Positions 9,041-17,857 of a stretch of DNA of 37,127 nucleotides are shown here, piece by piece. The position numbers were made by a program, and so were the translations under genes. The notes beneath the pieces are model-generated. The model did no database searches, was not told the DNA's origin, and saw only the letters and a program-made list of their open reading frames with translations. Location of the stretch: positions 1 through 37,127 of the forward strand of contig JAQRMR010000009.1 in assembly GCA_028599115.1 (NCBI GenBank), given 5' to 3'. The DNA is from Methyloprofundus sp. Lineage in GTDB: Bacteria > Pseudomonadota > Gammaproteobacteria > Methylococcales > Methylomonadaceae. Numbering within the stretch: position 1 is the first letter of the stretch; the number at the start of each line of letters is the position of its first letter.

Positions 9041-9943
9041 TTGTTAAGTTATGCTCCAGAAATAGAGCAAGGCTCAGATCAGCATAAAATTTCCTCCCCT
9101 CAAGAAGTCGAAGTGGTTCATGTCGATGTACCTGAAGATATTAAGCGCGCTAAAGCATGGATAGAATCCACTGAAGAAATTTATTCGGTTCAGCAGGGTG
9201 ACTTGTATCGTGTGGTTTATCCTATTTTAGGCCTGAAAGGTAATGTTGGTTATTTGTCGTTGACTTTGCATGAAGAACTCACTAGTTCAGAAAGCATGGT
9301 AGTAGCGAGTTTATTAAGTATTTCGCAAAACTTTTATAGTTTATTAGAGGAAAATCAAAAAGATAAATTAACGGGCTTATTAAATAGAAAAACCTTTGAT
9401 GATAATATTTCTAAAATACAAGACGCACTAAATAGTATTGATAAAGTTGAACCTTATGTCGGTGTTGAAAAAAGGCAAAATAATAGCGGAAAAGAATTTT
9501 GGCTGGCAATTATTGATATTGATCATTTTAAAAAAATTAATGATAATTTTGGTCATGTCTATGGTGATGAGGTTTTATTGTTGCTATCACAGGTCATGAA
9601 GCAAAGCTTTCGCCCTAAAGATTTATTGTTTCGTTTTGGTGGTGAAGAGTTTATTGCTGTTATTCAAGTGGATAACGAAGCTGTTGCTAAGACGGTTTTT
9701 GAGCGCTTTAGAGTAGCGATTGAAGTTTATGAGTTCCCAAGGGTTGGTCAAGTAACCATTAGTTCGGGGGCGACTCAGATTTTAGAGCAGCATGCGATTG
9801 CGAGTGATATTGTGGGCAGAGCTGACCAAGCTTTGTATCATGCAAAAGAAAACGGTAGAAATAAATTGTTTTCTTATGAAGATTTAGTTGCCTCAGGGGT
9901 TTTTAAAGAGACCATTGATGAAGGCTATATTGAACTTTTTTAA
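9041..9943 (+). CDS. GGDEF-domain diguanylate cyclase (C-terminal part, downstream of in-frame TGA)
   Basis: This frame encodes a diguanylate cyclase that makes the second messenger c-di-GMP from two GTP. The first roughly 100 residues are the rest of a GAF-like sensor region. The GGDEF domain covers about residues 110-290, with DKLTGLLNRKTF, IIDIDHFKKINDNFGHVYGDEVL and the active-site GGEEF at 9638-9652. An RPKD (RxxD) inhibitory site sits exactly five residues before GGEEF, so product feedback is expected if the protein is made. The only immediate start is TTG 9041, abutting the upstream TGA, and it has no ribosome-binding site. The next in-frame ATG would remove most of the sensor region. 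Expression therefore depends on read-through or weak re-initiation, or the gene is dying. The catalytic half carries no further damage. Confidence 0.8.
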   Translation: MLSYAPEIEQGSDQHKISSPQEVEVVHVDVPEDIKRAKAWIESTEEIYSVQQGDLYRVVYPILGLKGNVGYLSLTLHEELTSSESMVVASLLSISQNFYSLLEENQKDKLTGLLNRKTFDDNISKIQDALNSIDKVEPYVGVEKRQNNSGKEFWLAIIDIDHFKKINDNFGHVYGDEVLLLLSQVMKQSFRPKDLLFRFGGEEFIAVIQVDNEAVAKTVFERFRVAIEVYEFPRVGQVTISSGATQILEQHAIASDIVGRADQALYHAKENGRNKLFSYEDLVASGVFKETIDEGYIELF

Positions 9944-9999
9944 ATCAGGTTCCCGTATTAAATAAATAGAAAACTTTTAAGACATAGGTAGGAAATAAC

Positions 10000-10614
10000 G
10001 TGTTTGAATTGATACAAAGTGGTGGATTATTATTAATCCCAATAATTTTTTGCTCCGTTATCGCAATGACGATTATTGGCGAGCGTTTTTGGACCTTACA
10101 ACGAAACGAGGTTCTACCACCAGAAATGGTTGAGCAAGTGTGGGGCTTAGCTCAGTCTAAAAAATTAGATAGTAAAACCATTCAGCAATTAAAAGACAGC
10201 TCGCCTTTAGGTGCTATTTTGGCCGCGGGTGTTTTAAACCGTGATTTAGGCCGAGATGTTATGAAGGAGGCTATTTCTGAAGCGGGGCGACAAGTCGCAC
10301 ATGATTTAGAGCGTTTCTTAAATACCTTGGGCACGATTGCAACAATTACTCCTTTACTGGGCTTGCTAGGAACGGTGGTAGGAATGATTAAAGTCTTTTC
10401 GGCAATTGTTACTCATGGTGTGGGTGATCCTACAATACTCGCCGGTGGGATTTCTGAAGCATTAATTACAACAGCAGGAGGCTTGGCCGTTGCCATTCCT
10501 TGTGTGATTTTTCATCGATATTTTGAAGGCTTGGTGGATAGCTTAGTGTTGGGTATGGAAGATGAGTCATTAAGATTAATTGAAGTCATGCATGGTAAAG
10601 AAGACGCAAAATGA
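10000..10614 (+). CDS. exbB: ExbB/TolQ-type proton channel subunit
   Basis: This is an inner-membrane subunit of the proton-driven ExbB-ExbD motor that energises outer-membrane transport through TonB or TolA. The 204 residues hold one N-terminal helix (about 8-26), a long cytoplasmic loop, and two more helices. The last two carry the family signature TPLLGLLGTVVGMI and the glycine/alanine-rich ISEALITTAGGLAVAIP. The start is GTG 10000, set by AGGTAGGA at 9986-9993 with good spacing. The stop overlaps the exbD start by 4 bp (ATGA), indicating translational coupling. No tonB or tolA follows. Lying directly before lpxK, it belongs to the exbBD-lpxK arrangement seen in other gammaproteobacteria and often linked to envelope biogenesis. 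Confidence 0.93.
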   Translation: MFELIQSGGLLLIPIIFCSVIAMTIIGERFWTLQRNEVLPPEMVEQVWGLAQSKKLDSKTIQQLKDSSPLGAILAAGVLNRDLGRDVMKEAISEAGRQVAHDLERFLNTLGTIATITPLLGLLGTVVGMIKVFSAIVTHGVGDPTILAGGISEALITTAGGLAVAIPCVIFHRYFEGLVDSLVLGMEDESLRLIEVMHGKEDAK

Positions 10615-11012
10615 ATTTTCGTACCAAAAATCGTAAGCCGTTAGAGCTTTCTTTAACACCGATGATTGATGTGGTGTTTTTATTATTAATTTTCTTTATG
10701 GTAACTACCACTTTTAGCAAAGAAAGTATGATAAAAATTCAGCTACCACAAGCAGATGGTGTGGAGCGATCACAAGAAAAGCAATTGATTTTAACGATAG
10801 ACCAAGCAGGGCTGTATTTTTTAGATGGTAAAGCCGTTGGTGATAAAAGTACTGAAAAATTAACCATCGCTTTAGATGGAGTTATCAATAAACAGCGGCC
10901 TCTGTTGATTAATGCAGATGCGAGAGCGCCCATACAATCAGCGATTTCTGTCTTAGATATCGCTTCTAAAAAAGGTTTTAAGAATATTACCTTTGCAACA
11001 CAAAAAGATTAA
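10611..11012 (+). CDS. exbD: ExbD/TolR-type biopolymer transport subunit
   Basis: This 133-residue single-pass inner-membrane protein is the partner of ExbB. A short basic cytoplasmic tail (NFRTKNRKPLELSLTPM) leads into the transmembrane helix. The helix carries the conserved proton-carrying Asp20 in TPMIDVVFLLLIFFMVTT. A periplasmic domain of about 85 residues ending in ASKKGFKNITFAT follows, with the usual ExbD fold signatures (PLLINADARAPIQ). It overlaps exbB by 4 bp and ends 4 bp before the lpxK ATG, so all three genes form one operon. Confidence 0.93.
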   Translation: MNFRTKNRKPLELSLTPMIDVVFLLLIFFMVTTTFSKESMIKIQLPQADGVERSQEKQLILTIDQAGLYFLDGKAVGDKSTEKLTIALDGVINKQRPLLINADARAPIQSAISVLDIASKKGFKNITFATQKD

Positions 11013-11016
11013 ATAT

Positions 11017-12015
11017 ATGAATAAATTACTGACAAGATGGGCAAATATCGTTTGGTATAAAGATTTTTTTATCGCGGCGTTGTTAATGCCATTCTCATTT
11101 ATTTATATGGATGTGGTGCGTTTCCGTCGTTGGCAGTATAAAACAGGGCGAAAAACAGTGACCAAAGTTTCTGTGCCTGTGGTTATTGTCGGTAATTTAA
11201 CCGTGGGTGGCACGGGAAAAACGCCGCTGGTTATTTATTTAGCCAAGCAGTTACAAGCAAAAGGTTTTAAACCGGGCGTTATTAGCCGAGGTTATGGCGC
11301 TGAATCGGAAACTTGGCCGCAGCGTGTAACAGCCGATAGTGACGTTAGTGCTATTGGTGATGAGCCTATTTTAATTGTTGAGCAAACAAAATGCCCTGTT
11401 GCTGTAGGGCCGATTAGAGTGGATGCGGCGAAATTATTGATTGAGGAAGCGGGCTGTGATGTGATTTTGTCAGATGATGGCTTACAGCATTATGCTTTGG
11501 CACGAGATATAGAAATTATCGTGATTGATGGCGAGCGGCGCTTTGGTAATAATTATTGCTTACCCGCAGGGCCTTTGCGTGAGCCACAAGAGAGAAAATA
11601 TGAAGCTGATTTCACCGTGTGTAATGGGGGAGAAGCAGAAGAGGATGAGACTCTTATGCAGCTAGAGGGTGATGTTGCGATTAATTTACAAACGGGTGAG
11701 CAAAAATCACTTTATGAATTTGGCGAGCTTCAGTGTCATGCGCTAGCAGGCATTGGCAATCCAGAGCGATTTTTTAAGCACTTACAAAAGTATCATATTA
11801 GTAGCAGTTATGATGAATTTCCAGACCATCATGTTTTTACCGAATCAGAAATCAGCTATAACAAAGCAGACGCTATTTTTATGACCGAAAAAGACGCGGT
11901 TAAATGCAAGACATTTGCCAGTAATAAGCATTGGTTTGTGCCTGTGCAAGCTAGGCTACCTAATGAGTTTGTTGAGCAATTGATTAGCCTGCTAAAGAGC
12001 AAGAAAGCAGGCTAA
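11017..12015 (+). CDS. lpxK: Tetraacyldisaccharide 4'-kinase (lipid A synthesis)
   Basis: LpxK phosphorylates the 4' position of the lipid A disaccharide precursor at the cytoplasmic face of the inner membrane. The product is 332 residues from ATG 11017. The frame extends upstream to a TTG inside exbD, but ATG 11017, 4 bp after the exbD stop, gives the standard N-terminus. An N-terminal amphipathic/hydrophobic stretch (about residues 17-31) is followed by the P-loop VGNLTVGGTGKTP (GGTGKT at 64-69). Other LpxK blocks are GVISRGYG, GDEP, DDGLQHYALARDIEI, LPAGPLREP and the late FPDHHVFTE and MTEKDAVKC motifs. It implies a lipid A outer membrane. msbA, often found upstream in this cluster, is absent here. 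Confidence 0.96.
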   Translation: MNKLLTRWANIVWYKDFFIAALLMPFSFIYMDVVRFRRWQYKTGRKTVTKVSVPVVIVGNLTVGGTGKTPLVIYLAKQLQAKGFKPGVISRGYGAESETWPQRVTADSDVSAIGDEPILIVEQTKCPVAVGPIRVDAAKLLIEEAGCDVILSDDGLQHYALARDIEIIVIDGERRFGNNYCLPAGPLREPQERKYEADFTVCNGGEAEEDETLMQLEGDVAINLQTGEQKSLYEFGELQCHALAGIGNPERFFKHLQKYHISSSYDEFPDHHVFTESEISYNKADAIFMTEKDAVKCKTFASNKHWFVPVQARLPNEFVEQLISLLKSKKAG

Positions 12016-12025
12016 CTTTACCCTA

Positions 12026-12319
12026 TTAGTTGCAGGATAAAAAAGCAGTATGATAGGCGTGGTGCTCTATGGGTTCATCAAATTCCTCGATCACTGATAC
12101 GCCTTGAATAAGCTCATGCTTGGCGATGTTGCGTAATAGCAAATCTGATTTTTTAACGCATAAGTTAAAGTGAGCAAAGCTTTTTTCAATCAATGATTCA
12201 CGTAAGTTTTCTTTTGTTAAAGCGTAAACGGCATCATCTTTTATCATAATGGTATCGCCAGTATGAGCTTTTTCTAAAAAGGAATGCTGAAGAGGGTAGC
12301 GGTTGATAATATGTAGCAT
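12026..12319 (-). CDS. tusB: TusB/DsrH-family sulfur relay protein
   Basis: This 97-residue protein begins MLHIINRYPLQHSFLEKAHTG and continues DTIMIKDDAVYAL, the DsrH/TusB pattern (MLHxxxxSPF… then LLLxDAVYAA). TusB forms a hexameric sulfur carrier with TusC and TusD that passes sulfur toward 2-thiouridine in tRNA; DsrH is the counterpart in sulfur oxidation. Neither tusC nor tusD is adjacent. Two cysteines are present (about residue 54 and the penultimate residue). AGGAAC lies 6 bp before the ATG. It converges with lpxK across a 10-bp gap, so it is expressed on its own. The family call rests on the N-terminal half, since the C-terminal half is divergent. Confidence 0.72.
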   Translation of the reverse strand: MLHIINRYPLQHSFLEKAHTGDTIMIKDDAVYALTKENLRESLIEKSFAHFNLCVKKSDLLLRNIAKHELIQGVSVIEEFDEPIEHHAYHTAFLSCN

Positions 12320-12412
12320 GGTCTGTTCCTAGCTAATTACTTGCATGAGGTAAATTACTTAACTCCATAAAAAGTAAGGAGTTGGATTTAACTATAGGCT
12401 TTTTTTGTTACA

Positions 12413-12614
12413 TTGACAAATATTATTTCATTATTTTTCATTCGCTTAGTTAGTATACTTAATAAATAGTTTAAGTATTTGCATGGGAGTAATAGCGCTT
12501 TATATGGCGGCTAGAATATTTAAGAGTTTGATTTTATTGCTATTTAATAGCTTTGTAGAAGGAATAAAAAGTGCGATTTTTAGCACTTTTGGATGATTAA
12601 TAAATGAGTGAAAA
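12413..12614. promoter_or_regulatory. AT-rich leader region before ubiA
   Basis: The 295-bp gap between tusB and ubiA holds no convincing gene; a 37-codon frame at 12483-12596 has no support. A TTGACA hexamer (12413-12418) and a TATACT hexamer (12454-12459) look like promoter elements but are not correctly spaced with each other. Near its 3' end lies the hairpin recorded separately at 12567-12590. Confidence 0.3.
12567..12590 (+). terminator. Hairpin just upstream of ubiA
   Basis: AAAAGTGC pairs perfectly with GCACTTTT around an 8-nt loop. The final TTTT is part of the stem and is followed by GG, so it is at best a weak terminator. Its place 24 bp before the ubiA start also allows a leader/attenuator role. 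Confidence 0.4.
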
Positions 12615-13490
12615 ATGACATTAAATAAAAAATTAGCCGATAGAATCGGACAATACTGGCTGTTAGCGAGATTTGATAAACCTATCGGGATCCTTATTTT
12701 ATTATGGCCGGCTGTTTGGGCGCTTTGGGTTGCAAGTGAAGGAAGTCCTAACCAATTGGTTTTGTTGGTTATTTGTGCTGGGGTTGTGTTGATGAGAGCA
12801 GCGGGCTGTGTTATTAATGATTATGCTGATCGTGATTTTGATCCACATGTAGAGCGTACCAAGCTAAGGCCTATTGCAGCGGGTAAAGTAAGCCCTAAAG
12901 AAGCGTTAATTGTTTTTGCTGTACTTTGTTTATCAGCCTTTGCATTGGTTTTACTGCTAAATACTTACACGATATTGCTTTCATTTGGTGGCGCATTTTT
13001 GGCGGCAACGTATCCCTTTATGAAACGTTATACACAATTGCCACAAGCTTATTTAGGCATAGCATTTGGCTGGGCAGTGCCTATGTCATTTGCCGCGCAA
13101 ACGAATGAAATACCAAATGTTGCGTGGGTGATGTATCTAGCGGTTGTTTTATGGGCGTTAGTTTATGACACCATGTACGCAATGGTGGATAAAGAAGATG
13201 ATTTGAAAATAGGGGTTAAATCGACGGCTATTTTATTTGGTGATTACGACCGAGAAATTATGGCTGTATTGCAGCTAATTATTTTGGGATTATTGGCTTA
13301 TGTGGGTTTAATGCTTGGTTTGTCGTGGGTTTATTATACGGCGCTAGGCATCAGTAGTTTGTTTTGTGTTTATCAGCAAAAGTTAATTTTTTACCGGAAT
13401 AAAGCAGATTGCTTTAAAGCATTTCTTAATAGTAACTGGTTTGGACTAACAATTTTTATCGGCTTTGTTTTGGAGTATGCGCTAGATTAA
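12615..13490 (+). CDS. ubiA: 4-hydroxybenzoate polyprenyltransferase
   Basis: UbiA attaches the polyprenyl tail to 4-hydroxybenzoate, an early membrane step of ubiquinone synthesis. This 291-residue integral membrane protein has about eight to nine hydrophobic helices and both aspartate-rich Mg-diphosphate motifs: NDYADRDFD (residues 68-76) and the second DTMYAMVDKEDD motif near residue 190. KLRPIAAG after the first motif is also typical. Chorismate lyase (ubiC), often the upstream neighbour, is not in this window. A strong hairpin terminator follows 5 bp after the stop. Quinone-dependent respiration is implied. Confidence 0.96.
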   Translation: MTLNKKLADRIGQYWLLARFDKPIGILILLWPAVWALWVASEGSPNQLVLLVICAGVVLMRAAGCVINDYADRDFDPHVERTKLRPIAAGKVSPKEALIVFAVLCLSAFALVLLLNTYTILLSFGGAFLAATYPFMKRYTQLPQAYLGIAFGWAVPMSFAAQTNEIPNVAWVMYLAVVLWALVYDTMYAMVDKEDDLKIGVKSTAILFGDYDREIMAVLQLIILGLLAYVGLMLGLSWVYYTALGISSLFCVYQQKLIFYRNKADCFKAFLNSNWFGLTIFIGFVLEYALD

Positions 13491-13495
13491 ATACT

Positions 13496-13522
13496 AAAAA
13501 AGCGGGTGCAATACCCGCTTTT
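13496..13522. terminator. Bidirectional intrinsic terminator between ubiA and usp
   Basis: AGCGGGT and ACCCGCT form a GC-rich stem around a short GCAAT loop. It is flanked by A-run and T-run, so it serves ubiA on the plus strand and usp on the minus strand. The convergent arrangement supports this. Confidence 0.88.
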
Positions 13523-13532
13523 CAACAGTATT

Positions 13533-14375
13533 TTAACGTAATAATAAGACTGGTTTTTTGCTGTGAGTTAGCATTTTTTCTGTAAAACTACCTAGGAACA
13601 TTTCGCGTAAACGCGTGTGGCTAAAAGCCCCCATAATCGTTAAATCAATCTTTTGTGCTTCTTGATAAGCGCATAATTCTGTTTCTGCTTTTCCAGTTAA
13701 AGCGGTTGTTGTTAGCTTAATATCAGGGCAAGCTTCCAATTTTTTACTCGCTGACTGTAATAAGTTGGCAGCATCATCAGAGACACAAACTAAATGACAA
13801 GCTAAGCCCTTATAAAGGGGGCTGCTGGCAACCATATCAACCGCTTTATTAGCGCTATCACTGCCATCATAGGCAATCATGATTGTTTTAGGCACTGTAA
13901 ATTCACTATTGACTAGCAAAATAGGGCGATGAATTGCGCGCACCATCATTTCCAAATGGGTGTTTATTTTTGAGTTTGATTCATGGCGTAAACCTAGAAC
14001 GACCACGCGAGTTTCTTCTTCAAAATCAATTAAAGCTTCTGTGATACTGCCGTGCCTTTGTAGGCTTATGCAATCGCTAACACCTGCTTGTTGCACTCTA
14101 CCTTTAGCCGCATCTAAGATAAGCTGGCCTTTTTTTTGTAGTAATTTACTACGCTGGTGCTCCACTTGGGTTAGCTCATCAAGTAGATGTTCTTGAGCAC
14201 CTAAACCTATACTTCCGGTAAGGTCAAAGCTGGCAGGAGTTTCTTGATGCTCTAAGATATGTAACAGTTTAACTGGTGTATCAATACGCTGCGAAACCCA
14301 AGCTGAGTAATCGCAAATAGCCGTATTAAGTTCTGAATCATCAATACAGGCAAGTACTTGTTGTGATTGTGCCAT
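13533..14375 (-). CDS. Tandem-domain universal stress protein
   Basis: This 280-residue cytosolic protein is built from two UspA domains (about residues 1-145 and 150-280). The first ends with VVVLGLRHES and AIHRPILLV. The second has MIAYDGSDSANKAV and ends TIMGAFSHTRLREMFLGSFTEKML, matching the ATP-binding Usp pattern (G-2X-G-9X-G(S/T)) in spirit. Its start ATG overlaps the sulP stop by one base (TAATG), so the two genes are translationally coupled. Usp proteins bind ATP/AMP and can regulate partner proteins, so control of the SulP transporter is a reasonable inference, not an observation. Confidence 0.92.
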   Translation of the reverse strand: MAQSQQVLACIDDSELNTAICDYSAWVSQRIDTPVKLLHILEHQETPASFDLTGSIGLGAQEHLLDELTQVEHQRSKLLQKKGQLILDAAKGRVQQAGVSDCISLQRHGSITEALIDFEEETRVVVLGLRHESNSKINTHLEMMVRAIHRPILLVNSEFTVPKTIMIAYDGSDSANKAVDMVASSPLYKGLACHLVCVSDDAANLLQSASKKLEACPDIKLTTTALTGKAETELCAYQEAQKIDLTIMGAFSHTRLREMFLGSFTEKMLTHSKKPVLLLR

Positions 14376-15868
14376 TAGTGGCCTCCCATAATTTTTTCAA
14401 TTTCTTCAGGTTTATCGTGAATACCAAAGCGGTCAATAATGGTTGCGCTAGCTTCATTTAAACCGATTAACTCAACATTAGCACCTTCGCGTTTAAATTT
14501 AATGACGACTTTATCCAGCGCATCAACAGCAGATAAATCCCAGAAATGTGCATGAGTTAAATCAATAATAACGTTTTCAATCACTTCTTTAAAGTCAAAT
14601 TCATTGGTGAATTTTGCCGCAGAGTTAAAAAATACTTGGCCATGAATGGTGTAGTTACGTGTGGAATTTTCATCATTTAATGATGATTCTACATACATAA
14701 AATGGGCGATTTTATTAGCAAAAAATAGGGAGCCAAGTAAAACACCCACAAAAACACCGTAGGCTAGGTTATGCGTCCAAACCACAACAGTGACAGTGGC
14801 AATCATGACGATATTAGAGGAAAGCGGATGTGATTTTAAATTAATAATAGAATCCCAGCTAAAGGTACCGATAGAAACCATAATCATAACGGAAACAAGT
14901 GCTGCCATCGGGATGTAAGACAGCCATTCATTAAGGAATACGACCATCACTAATAAAAATACACCGGCAACGAGTGTTGATAAACGCCCGCGACCACCTG
15001 ATTTAATGTTGATAACAGATTGTCCAATCATTGCACAGCCAGCCATCCCGCCTAATAAGCTAGCACCTATATTAGCCCAGCCTTGGCCTTTACATTCACG
15101 GTTTTTATCACTACTTGTATCTGTTAAATCGTCAACAATCGTTGCTGTCATTAATGATTCTAACAGCCCAACAACTGCCATCGCAGCAGCATAAGGGAAT
15201 ATGATTTGTAAGGTTTCTAGGTTTAAAGGAACTTCAGGCCATAGAAAAATAGGTAATGTATCAGGTAGCTCACCCATATCACCCACGGTGCGAATATCCA
15301 GACCTAAGTAAATAGAGACCAAAGTCAGTCCAATAATACAAACCAAAGGGGAAGGAATAGCTTTACCAATAACAGGAACATAGGGGAATAAATAAATGAC
15401 CCCTAGGCCAGCTGCCGTCATAGCGTAAACATGCCAAGTTACATTGGTTAACTCGGGCAATTGTGCCATAAAGATGAGAATAGCGAGGGCATTTACAAAA
15501 CCCGTTACCACAGAGCGGGAAATAAAACTCATCAGACTACCGAGTTTAATATAACCAGAGATAATCTGTAGAACACCTGTTAATAAGGAGGCAGCAAGTA
15601 AGTACTGCAAGCCATAATCTTTAACTAAGGTTACCATTAATAACGCCATTGCACCTGTTGCTGCACTAATCATTCCTGGTCGGCCACCAATAAAAGCAGT
15701 GATAAAGGCAATGCAAAAAGAGGCGTAAAGTCCTACTTTAGGGTCGACACCCGCAATAATGGAAAAAGCGATTGCTTCAGGAATTAGAGCAAGAGCAACG
15801 ACTGTGCCAGCGAGAACATCGCCGCGAATATTACCTAGCCAATCTTGTTGTTTTGAAAGTAAGAGCAT
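14375..15868 (-). CDS. SulP family inorganic anion transporter with STAS domain
   Basis: This 497-residue inner-membrane transporter has a SulP core of many hydrophobic helices over residues 1-390, beginning [19 protein letters not shown]. The conserved [29 protein letters not shown] and [17 protein letters not shown] blocks follow. A C-terminal STAS domain covers about residues 400-497 ([13 protein letters not shown]…[23 protein letters not shown]). SulP members carry sulfate, bicarbonate or dicarboxylates. The short length and the SGGRGRLST motif resemble bacterial BicA-like Na+/bicarbonate carriers, but the substrate cannot be fixed. It is the first gene of a two-gene operon with usp. Confidence 0.92.
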   Translation of the reverse strand: MLLLSKQQDWLGNIRGDVLAGTVVALALIPEAIAFSIIAGVDPKVGLYASFCIAFITAFIGGRPGMISAATGAMALLMVTLVKDYGLQYLLAASLLTGVLQIISGYIKLGSLMSFISRSVVTGFVNALAILIFMAQLPELTNVTWHVYAMTAAGLGVIYLFPYVPVIGKAIPSPLVCIIGLTLVSIYLGLDIRTVGDMGELPDTLPIFLWPEVPLNLETLQIIFPYAAAMAVVGLLESLMTATIVDDLTDTSSDKNRECKGQGWANIGASLLGGMAGCAMIGQSVINIKSGGRGRLSTLVAGVFLLVMVVFLNEWLSYIPMAALVSVMIMVSIGTFSWDSIINLKSHPLSSNIVMIATVTVVVWTHNLAYGVFVGVLLGSLFFANKIAHFMYVESSLNDENSTRNYTIHGQVFFNSAAKFTNEFDFKEVIENVIIDLTHAHFWDLSAVDALDKVVIKFKREGANVELIGLNEASATIIDRFGIHDKPEEIEKIMGGH

Positions 15869-15893
15869 GAATACCTTGTTAAAATAATGGGTT

Positions 15894-15917
15894 TGTAATA
15901 AGCTTGGAATTATTACA
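15894..15917. promoter_or_regulatory. Inverted repeat upstream of sulP-usp
   Basis: TGTAATAA and TTATTACA are perfect inverted repeats with an 8-bp spacer, 26 bp before the sulP start. The position and symmetry suit an operator for a dimeric regulator. No known regulator consensus is claimed. Confidence 0.35.
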
Positions 15918-16046
15918 GTTAAAAAATATAGCCGTCAATGATACCAATTTGTTGATTTCTTAGCTGAAATTTCTTTATATTTGGAAAGCGGTTTAAACTG
16001 TCTGCAAGCGCTTTATTTGTGTAAAATAGCGCAAAACTATTTTTAA

Positions 16047-16400
<354 letters not shown>

Positions 16401-16452
16401 ATAGTTATCCCTTACTTCAATAACACCTAATAACTCACCTACCTCTAAGAAT

Positions 16453-17739
16453 ATGTTAAAAAATAAACAAGGCCTTTTATTGGGCGTATTAAGCCTGTCC
16501 CCTGCTTTAGTTAATGCCAGTGAATTAAACCAAGCCAATACGGCATGGGTATTAACTTCAACAGCATTAGTTTTATTTATGACCTTGCCAGGGTTATCTT
16601 TATTTTATTCTGGTTTAGTACGTAGTAAAAATGTACTTTCTGTCTTGATGCAGTGCTTTGCAATTACTTGTCTTATTTCCATTATGTGGTTAGTTGGCTT
16701 GTATAGCTTTATTTTCTCTGATGGTGGAGAGTTACAGTCTTTTATTGGTGGGTTTAGTAAAGTATTTGTGCCAGAGATGGGAACAGGTTCTTTAGTGGGA
16801 GATATTCCTGAAACTGTCTTTTTTATGTTCCAAATGACCTTTGCAATTATTACACCGGCATTGATTGTGGGCGGATTTGCAGAGCGTATGAAATTTTCCT
16901 CGATGCTGTTATTTAGTGGCTTATGGGCGCTGGTTGTTTATGTGCCTGTTTGTCATTGGATTTGGGGCGGTGGCTGGATGGCTGACATAGGCGTTATGGA
17001 TTTTGCCGGTGGTATCGTAATTCATGTGACTGCAGGTGTTTCAGCTTTAGTAACAGCAATAGTTTTAGGTAAAAGAAAAGGCTTTCCAAGTGTTGCTATG
17101 CCACCACATAACCTGCCTATGGTAGTGACAGGTGCTGGTATGCTTTGGGTTGGCTGGTTTGGTTTTAATGGAGGTAGTGCATTAACCTCTGATGGCGCAG
17201 CAGGTATGGCTATTTTGGTCACACATATTAGTGCGTCAGCAGGCGCATTGACTTGGATGGTCATTGAGTGGGTACGTTTTGGCAAGCCAAGTGTTTTAGG
17301 CGCGGTAACCGGTATGGTTGCTGGCTTAGGGACAATTACCCCTGCTTCGGGTTTTGTTGGTCCTGCTGGTGGGTTAGTCATTGGTATTATTTCAGGTATT
17401 GTTTGCTTTTATGCCGTACAAATCATTAAGCGTCATTTTAAAATAGATGATTCTCTCGATGTATTCCCAGTACATGGTGTTGGCGGTATCGTTGGCTCTA
17501 TTTTAACGGGTGTTTTTGCTGCACAAAGTTTTGGTGGTTTAGGCTTAGAAGTGACTATTGCTCATCAAGTGGGTGTGCAGGCTTTCGCTGTTTTTATCGT
17601 TATACTATGGAGTGCGGGTTTTAGTTACCTTATCTTAAAATTAATCGATAAAGTTATGGGGCTGCGGGTGACTGCAGATGAAGAAGTAGAAGGCTTAGAT
17701 ATTGTTCTGCATGAAGAGACGGGCTACCATAATTTATAA
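16453..17739 (+). CDS. amtB: Ammonium transporter AmtB
   Basis: This 428-residue trimeric inner-membrane ammonium channel starts with a cleavable signal-like segment (residues 1-22, ending VNAS). Eleven helices follow in the AmtB pattern: ANTAWVLTSTALVLFMTLPG, FYSGLVRSKNVLSVLMQ, FAERMKFSSM and CHWIWGGGWM. The pore twin-histidines sit in GIVIHVTAGVSALV and FPVHGVGGIVGSIL. The C-terminal cytoplasmic tail (ADEEVEGLDIVLHEETGY) is the segment that contacts GlnK. It is encoded directly downstream of glnK and they surely share control. Confidence 0.96.
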   Translation: MLKNKQGLLLGVLSLSPALVNASELNQANTAWVLTSTALVLFMTLPGLSLFYSGLVRSKNVLSVLMQCFAITCLISIMWLVGLYSFIFSDGGELQSFIGGFSKVFVPEMGTGSLVGDIPETVFFMFQMTFAIITPALIVGGFAERMKFSSMLLFSGLWALVVYVPVCHWIWGGGWMADIGVMDFAGGIVIHVTAGVSALVTAIVLGKRKGFPSVAMPPHNLPMVVTGAGMLWVGWFGFNGGSALTSDGAAGMAILVTHISASAGALTWMVIEWVRFGKPSVLGAVTGMVAGLGTITPASGFVGPAGGLVIGIISGIVCFYAVQIIKRHFKIDDSLDVFPVHGVGGIVGSILTGVFAAQSFGGLGLEVTIAHQVGVQAFAVFIVILWSAGFSYLILKLIDKVMGLRVTADEEVEGLDIVLHEETGYHNL

Positions 17740-17775
17740 TTTTGGGTAGCTTAAGTGTGAGCGTTCTATGATATA

Positions 17776-17811
17776 GTGAACAGGTTCACCTAAATTAATT
17801 ATAAAAATTAA
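17776..17811 (+). promoter_or_regulatory. Putative promoter and operator-like repeats before the cold-shock gene
   Basis: A perfect inverted repeat GTGAAC-AG-GTTCAC lies at 17776-17789, followed by TTAATT-ATAAA-AATTAA at 17795-17811. A possible -35 TGAACA (17777-17782) and -10 TATAAA (17800-17805) are 17 bp apart and overlap both repeats. This would give a leader of about 45 nt. Confidence 0.4.
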
Positions 17812-17857
17812 TGCGGGTAGAAATTGTATTTTTAAATGTTTTGAGGATTTCAAAAAG

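Noticed and set aside
9038-9075. Selenocysteine (UGA) reading of the split GGDEF gene
   Set aside because: Only a weak 5-bp hairpin lies after the TGA, the position is within a sensor domain with no redox role, and GGDEF proteins are not a selenoprotein family.
12483-12596. 37-codon frame upstream of ubiA
   Set aside because: It has no ribosome-binding site or recognisable homology and overlaps a hairpin.
17022-17381. 119-codon minus-strand frame inside amtB
   Set aside because: It is proline-rich antisense of transmembrane Gly codons, typical of shadow frames in membrane-protein genes.
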